From: an uncultured Ruminococcus sp.
GTDB taxonomy: Bacteria; Bacillota; Clostridia; Oscillospirales; Ruminococcaceae
NCBI GenBank assembly: GCA_934435205.1
Contig: CAKSAK010000006.1
Coordinates: forward strand, 1-64,000
Reading direction: 5' to 3'
Length of the DNA: 64,000 nucleotides
A program made the translations under genes and the position numbers. The first letter of the stretch is position 1. Each line of letters starts with the position of its first letter. The notes under the pieces were generated by a model. That model made no database searches. It worked only from the letters and a program-made list of their open reading frames with translations, and was not told the origin of the DNA. This document shows positions 60,664-64,000 of the stretch, piece by piece.

Positions 60664-60696
60664 GCCTTTTTCCTCCCCTCGTTTTTTTGCTCTTGT

Positions 60697-61368
60697 TTAC
60701 TTTTCGTCCTCGTCAGCGTAGTAATCTTCAAATGTGTAATCAGGCATTTCTTCATATCTCGGCGGATATGTTCCTATTACCTCGAAAGCGTTTGAACGCT
60801 GCCACATGGAAGCTGTCACCATGACTTCAAAGCCCTCGCCGAAATCGCAGGCATAGTCCATAGGCTTTCTTTTCGGTACGCCAAAGCCTGCCAGCATATT
60901 CATTATAAGTCCTCCGTGGGTGCAGACCGCAACGTTTGTAAGACCCTCGTACATCATATCGGAAATGATGATGTTCAGCGCTTCATAACAGCGGTTTATG
61001 ACCTCTCTTGTTGATTCGCCGTTGGGCGGAGGATTGTCAAGTCCTCCTTTTATGAACTGCTCATAATCAGGGTCGTTCATAAGCTCATCAGCGGTCTTGT
61101 TCTCAAACTTGCCGAAGTCCATTTCACGAAGCTCAGGCATCTCAGCCACAAGTCGGTTCGGCTGGAGTATAGACATAGTCTGTTTGCACCTTTTTAAAGG
61201 CGAGGTGTAGACCTTCTGCACCGAAGGGTAATCATACTTTTCTATCTTTTCATAAAGCTGGTCAGCACCCTCTTTGCACAGGGGCAAGTCGGTAGTGCCG
61301 ATATAACGTCCGTCAAGATTTGCCTGCGTCATTCCGTGGCGGATAAATGCTATTCTGTAGCCTTTCAT
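60697..61368 (-). CDS. Histidine phosphatase (phosphoglycerate-mutase-like)
   Basis: 223 aa. The phosphohistidine motif is FIRHGMTQANLDGRYIGTTD (His at ~11). The second histidine is in VAVCTHGGLIMNML, and LREMDFGKFENKTADE is the conserved middle. Enzymes of this superfamily remove phosphate from sugars, alpha-ribazole phosphate or other small molecules; substrate not predictable. It is the first gene of a minus-strand run with the DUF975-like and RluA genes. Confidence 0.9.
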   Translation of the reverse strand: MKGYRIAFIRHGMTQANLDGRYIGTTDLPLCKEGADQLYEKIEKYDYPSVQKVYTSPLKRCKQTMSILQPNRLVAEMPELREMDFGKFENKTADELMNDPDYEQFIKGGLDNPPPNGESTREVINRCYEALNIIISDMMYEGLTNVAVCTHGGLIMNMLAGFGVPKRKPMDYACDFGEGFEVMVTASMWQRSNAFEVIGTYPPRYEEMPDYTFEDYYADEDEK

Positions 61369-61454
61369 ATTTAAAATACCTGCTTTCTGTTATCTTTTAT
61401 GGTTAGTGCTTTAAAACCTGCACAATTTTTTTCGCTTTTATTCGTCATTTTATA

Positions 61455-61483
61455 TTTACAAACACATAAATTTATAGTATAAT
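61455..61483 (+). promoter_or_regulatory. Promoter of the second XRE regulator
   Basis: TTTACA (61455-61460), 17-bp spacer, TATAAT (61478-61483), 50 bp before the ATG. Confidence 0.8.
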
Positions 61484-61532
61484 AGAATAATGGTTGAAAA
61501 ACCAATGTGATTTTATACATGGGAGATATTAC

Positions 61533-62126
61533 ATGAGCAATGACAGCAAAGATGAGCTGACTCTCAGGATAGGTGAGAAGCTTACCGCCGCAAGGATAGA
61601 AAGCGGCTATACACAAAGCCGTGCGGCAAGAGCAGTCGGCACCAGCCAGTCTTGCATATCAGCCGTTGAACACGGCAAAAAGCAGAACGTCAATATCATC
61701 ATTGCTCTTATAAAGCTTTACGGCGCTTCCTATGAAGATGTGTTCGGTGCAGTTCAGGTCAAAGAAAGGCCTCGTGCTGAAAGCTGTCCGGACGAGGGAA
61801 GCGAGCTGCTGAGGGAGCTTATAAAAGACAGCGGCATCAAGGGGCTTGAAACTCAGACGGACATGGCGGTGAAAATATGCACCTATATGCTTCTGAGAAA
61901 GCTTTACTCTGAAAACCCACACAACTCCCACAAGCTTTTTGAGCTTGACACTGAGGAAACCATGGAACGCTGTGTAAAATATCTTTCTGCTCAGCCTAAA
62001 GACCTTGACAGGATCCTTAGTATGGCAGGAAAAAAGGTGAACAGGCTCGAGGTTTCAGTGGGAAAAAATCCTGAACTGAGGGCGTTTATCAAAGAGTGCG
62101 AACACATTTTGCTCGCTTGCACATAA
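61533..62126 (+). CDS. XRE-family transcriptional regulator
   Basis: 197 aa from ATG 61533 after GGGAGA; an in-frame ATG at 61494 lacks a site. The Cro/CI HTH is at ~10-65 (TQSRAARAVGTSQSCISAVE). The C-terminal ~130 residues form an all-helical domain (DMAVKICTYMLLRKLYSEN, TMERCVKYLSAQPKDLDRIL) with no recognisable ligand pocket. It is divergent from the phosphatase operon and lies upstream of apbE, but the gap to apbE (75 bp) includes no terminator, so read-through is possible. Confidence 0.85.
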   Translation: MSNDSKDELTLRIGEKLTAARIESGYTQSRAARAVGTSQSCISAVEHGKKQNVNIIIALIKLYGASYEDVFGAVQVKERPRAESCPDEGSELLRELIKDSGIKGLETQTDMAVKICTYMLLRKLYSENPHNSHKLFELDTEETMERCVKYLSAQPKDLDRILSMAGKKVNRLEVSVGKNPELRAFIKECEHILLACT

Positions 62127-62201
62127 GAATTTTGATACCGTTGTTATCATACTTCGGATATTATAACACACTTTTCAACTAATTTCAAGTGAGGTATAAA
62201 A

Positions 62202-63200
62202 ATGAAAAAGCCTGAAAGGCGGTTGTTTGTATCGGTAGCGTGTGCGGCGGCTCTTATGGTGTGCGGAGCGGTGATGATACACCTTGATAAAAAGCCTGAC
62301 GAAGCGACATTTTTCGCCATGGATTGCCCATGCACAGCGGCTGTATACGGCGGCGACGCTGAGGCGGTGAAAGAGCGGATAAAGTCTTTGGAAAAGCTTT
62401 ATTCGCCTTATGAGGAAGGCTCGGAGTTATCACGGCTCAATGAGAGCGGCAGGCTTGAGCTTTCTGAGGAAACTGCACAGCTTATAGAAAAGAGCATAGA
62501 GCTTACAAAAAAATACGGCGGAGCGGATATTTCCGCAGGGGCGCTGACAGCACTTTGGAACGTTACTGGCGATGAACCGAGAGTGCCTGAGCAAAGTGAG
62601 ATACAGACTGCTCTTTCCGCTGTGGGATATGAGAATATAAAGCTTTCTGGGAGCGAATGTGTCCTTGAAAACGGTACACAGATAGACGTGGGCTGTGACG
62701 GAAAGGGCTTTGCACTTGACGAAGTGAAAAAGCTTTTGGATAGCGAAAAAGCCGATTGCGGGGTGGTGAGCTTTGGCTCGTCAACGCTTCTTTACGGGCA
62801 GAAGCCGGATAAAACAGATTTCAAGGTTGCGGTCACAGACCCTTTTGATAACGATAACACCTGCCTTAGCTTCACAAGCGGCAGCGGATTTGTTTCCACT
62901 TCGGGGGGATATGAGCGTTATTTTGAAGCGCAGGGCAAAAAGTGGAGCCATATTTTTGACCTGACAACAGGTTATCCCTGTGAAACAGACCTTGTTTCTG
63001 TAACTGTTGTGGGGCAAAGCGGCATTGAAACCGATTTTCTGTCTACCTGCATTTTTATTGGCGGAAGCGTTGAGCTTGACAGGTGGCTCAGTGATGAAGA
63101 TATAGAAGTTATTGCCATTGATGAAAATGGCGTAGTTTACTGCTCTGACAGTATAAAGAGCAGGATAAGTATAAGTGATGATAAATTCAGGTTTGAATAG
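62202..63200 (+). CDS. apbE: ApbE-type FAD:protein FMN transferase
   Basis: 332 aa. An N-terminal signal anchor (~9-25, VACAAALMVCGAVMI) is followed by the ApbE domain with LYSPYEEGSELSRLNESG, the IDVGCDGKGFALDEV loop, VSTSGGYERYF, SHIFDLTTGYPC and ETDFLSTCIFIGG. It attaches FMN covalently to threonines of exported flavoproteins such as RnfG and RnfD. The next gene is rnfC (28 bp later), so its targets are probably subunits of the adjacent Rnf complex. GTGAGGT precedes the ATG. Confidence 0.93.
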   Translation: MKKPERRLFVSVACAAALMVCGAVMIHLDKKPDEATFFAMDCPCTAAVYGGDAEAVKERIKSLEKLYSPYEEGSELSRLNESGRLELSEETAQLIEKSIELTKKYGGADISAGALTALWNVTGDEPRVPEQSEIQTALSAVGYENIKLSGSECVLENGTQIDVGCDGKGFALDEVKKLLDSEKADCGVVSFGSSTLLYGQKPDKTDFKVAVTDPFDNDNTCLSFTSGSGFVSTSGGYERYFEAQGKKWSHIFDLTTGYPCETDLVSVTVVGQSGIETDFLSTCIFIGGSVELDRWLSDEDIEVIAIDENGVVYCSDSIKSRISISDDKFRFE

Positions 63201-63227
63201 TCATAAAGTATGATAAGGGGGAAATTT

Positions 63228-64000
63228 ATGAAACTCAACAGCATTTTTCTTTCCCACAAAAAGGGGACGGAAAACAGCGAAACTATCGCCATGCCGCTGC
63301 CTGCAAGAGTGAAGATATCCATGTCACAGCACATGGGAGCACCTTGCGAGCCGACAGTTGCCAATGGTGACAGAGTGCTTGTGGGACAGGTCATAGGCGA
63401 AAGCAACGCTTTTATGTCATGCCCTGTTCACTCGTCTGTGTCAGGCACAGTGGCGGCGATATCCGAACTGCTCACAGCAGGCGGAAAGGTATGCAAAATG
63501 GTGGAGATAGACACCGACGGAGAGCAGGAGGTATCACCTGACGTAAAGCCGCCTGTTATAACAGACAAGGCGAGCCTTTGCGAAGCTGTAAGGCAATCAG
63601 GCTGCTGCGGAATGGGCGGCGCAGGCTTCCCGACGCACATAAAGCTCAACTTTGACGAGGAAAAATACAAGGTGGATACCCTTGTTATAAACGCCGCTGA
63701 GTGTGAGCCTTACATAACAAGCGACTACCGTGAGATGATGGAGAACGCTGACGATGTTATGTGCGGAATAAGGCTCGTGCGTGATATGCTGAAACTGAAA
63801 AAGGTGGTCATCGGTATAGAGGACAACAAGCCGCAGGCTATAAAGCTTATGCGTGAAAAGTCGGCTGATGATGAAAGTATCGAAGTAAAGGTGCTGAAGT
63901 CTTGCTATCCTCAGGGCGCAGAAAAGGTGATAATATTCAACGCCACAGGACGTGTAGTTGGCGAGGGTCAGCTCCCGTCAGATCAGGGCGTTATCGTAAT
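63228..64000 (+). CDS. rnfC: Rnf complex subunit C, 5' part (runs off the window)
   Basis: Start ATG 63228 after AAGGGGGAAA; 257 codons are visible and the gene continues past the window edge. The beginning matches RnfC: LPARVKISMSQHMGAPCEPT, the SCPVHSSVSGTVAAI biotinyl/lipoyl-like hairpin, CGMGGAGFPTHIKL and INAAECEPYITSDYREM, which bind FMN and NADH. RnfC is the NADH-side subunit of the ferredoxin:NAD+ oxidoreductase that pumps Na+ or H+. The Fe-S cluster domains lie beyond the edge. The rest of the rnf operon is expected downstream. Confidence 0.95.
   Translation, partial: MKLNSIFLSHKKGTENSETIAMPLPARVKISMSQHMGAPCEPTVANGDRVLVGQVIGESNAFMSCPVHSSVSGTVAAISELLTAGGKVCKMVEIDTDGEQEVSPDVKPPVITDKASLCEAVRQSGCCGMGGAGFPTHIKLNFDEEKYKVDTLVINAAECEPYITSDYREMMENADDVMCGIRLVRDMLKLKKVVIGIEDNKPQAIKLMREKSADDESIEVKVLKSCYPQGAEKVIIFNATGRVVGEGQLPSDQGVIV

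Overview
Organism. The window looks like a spore-forming, plant-fibre-degrading member of the Firmicutes close to Ruminococcus (Oscillospiraceae). It carries a secreted GH26 mannanase, a membrane-anchored GH5 cellulase, pyruvate phosphate dikinase, a GerA-type germinant receptor operon, the start of an ApbE/Rnf locus, and strong AAGGAGG-type ribosome binding sites. The genus is inferred from gene content only. Layout, 1-7.45 kb. A normal tRNA-Gly(GCC) is followed by an aberrant tRNA-Gly(UCC) that lacks G18-G19 and U55. Next come a membrane-linked XRE regulator, a SpoIIQ-like M23 protein, an RlmI-type rRNA methyltransferase and four tandem copies of a small structured RNA gene, each with its own promoter and terminator. 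The highly codon-biased ppdK follows. 7.45-32.83 kb: a visibly AT-richer integrated island inserted into the 3' end of ppdK. It is bounded by a 29-bp direct repeat (28/29 identical), and the right flank still carries the original ppdK end. It holds a broken GHKL sensor kinase, an IS481-type element, an Ssp-type DNA phosphorothioation defence operon, an IS3 remnant, a few unrecognised or decayed genes, a repeat-rich replication or transfer region with winged-helix and ribbon-helix-helix proteins, and a large serine recombinase at the right end. The attachment site lies inside the recombinase reading frame. Joining the two ends extends that frame by 47 codons stored at the left end, so integration appears to swap the recombinase tail. 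Defence operon (9.5-24.9 kb). The order is sspD (PAPS-reductase-like with ferredoxin tail), sspB (DUF4007), sspC (P-loop ATPase), sspA (cysteine desulfurase), a PLD-helicase, a 57-aa ORF, a DndD/SMC-like ATPase, two unrecognised small proteins, and sspE (DUF262 plus HNH). I infer that A-D make the phosphorothioate mark, SspE is a mark-dependent effector, and the middle genes form a second, SspFGH-like effector module. 32.9-64 kb is ordinary chromosome: GH26, RNase P RNA, a GGDEF-EAL protein, GH5, DegV, a Clp ATPase, a tiny Gly/Cys-rich membrane protein, a tandem-PPK2 phosphotransferase and a VanY-like peptidase with an amber-truncated tail. It also carries a kinase/XRE pair, three zinc-ribbon/membrane/Thr-rich proteins, DUF421-DUF4363, gerAA-AB-AC, an RluA synthase, a DUF975-like protein, a histidine phosphatase, an XRE regulator, apbE and a partial rnfC.
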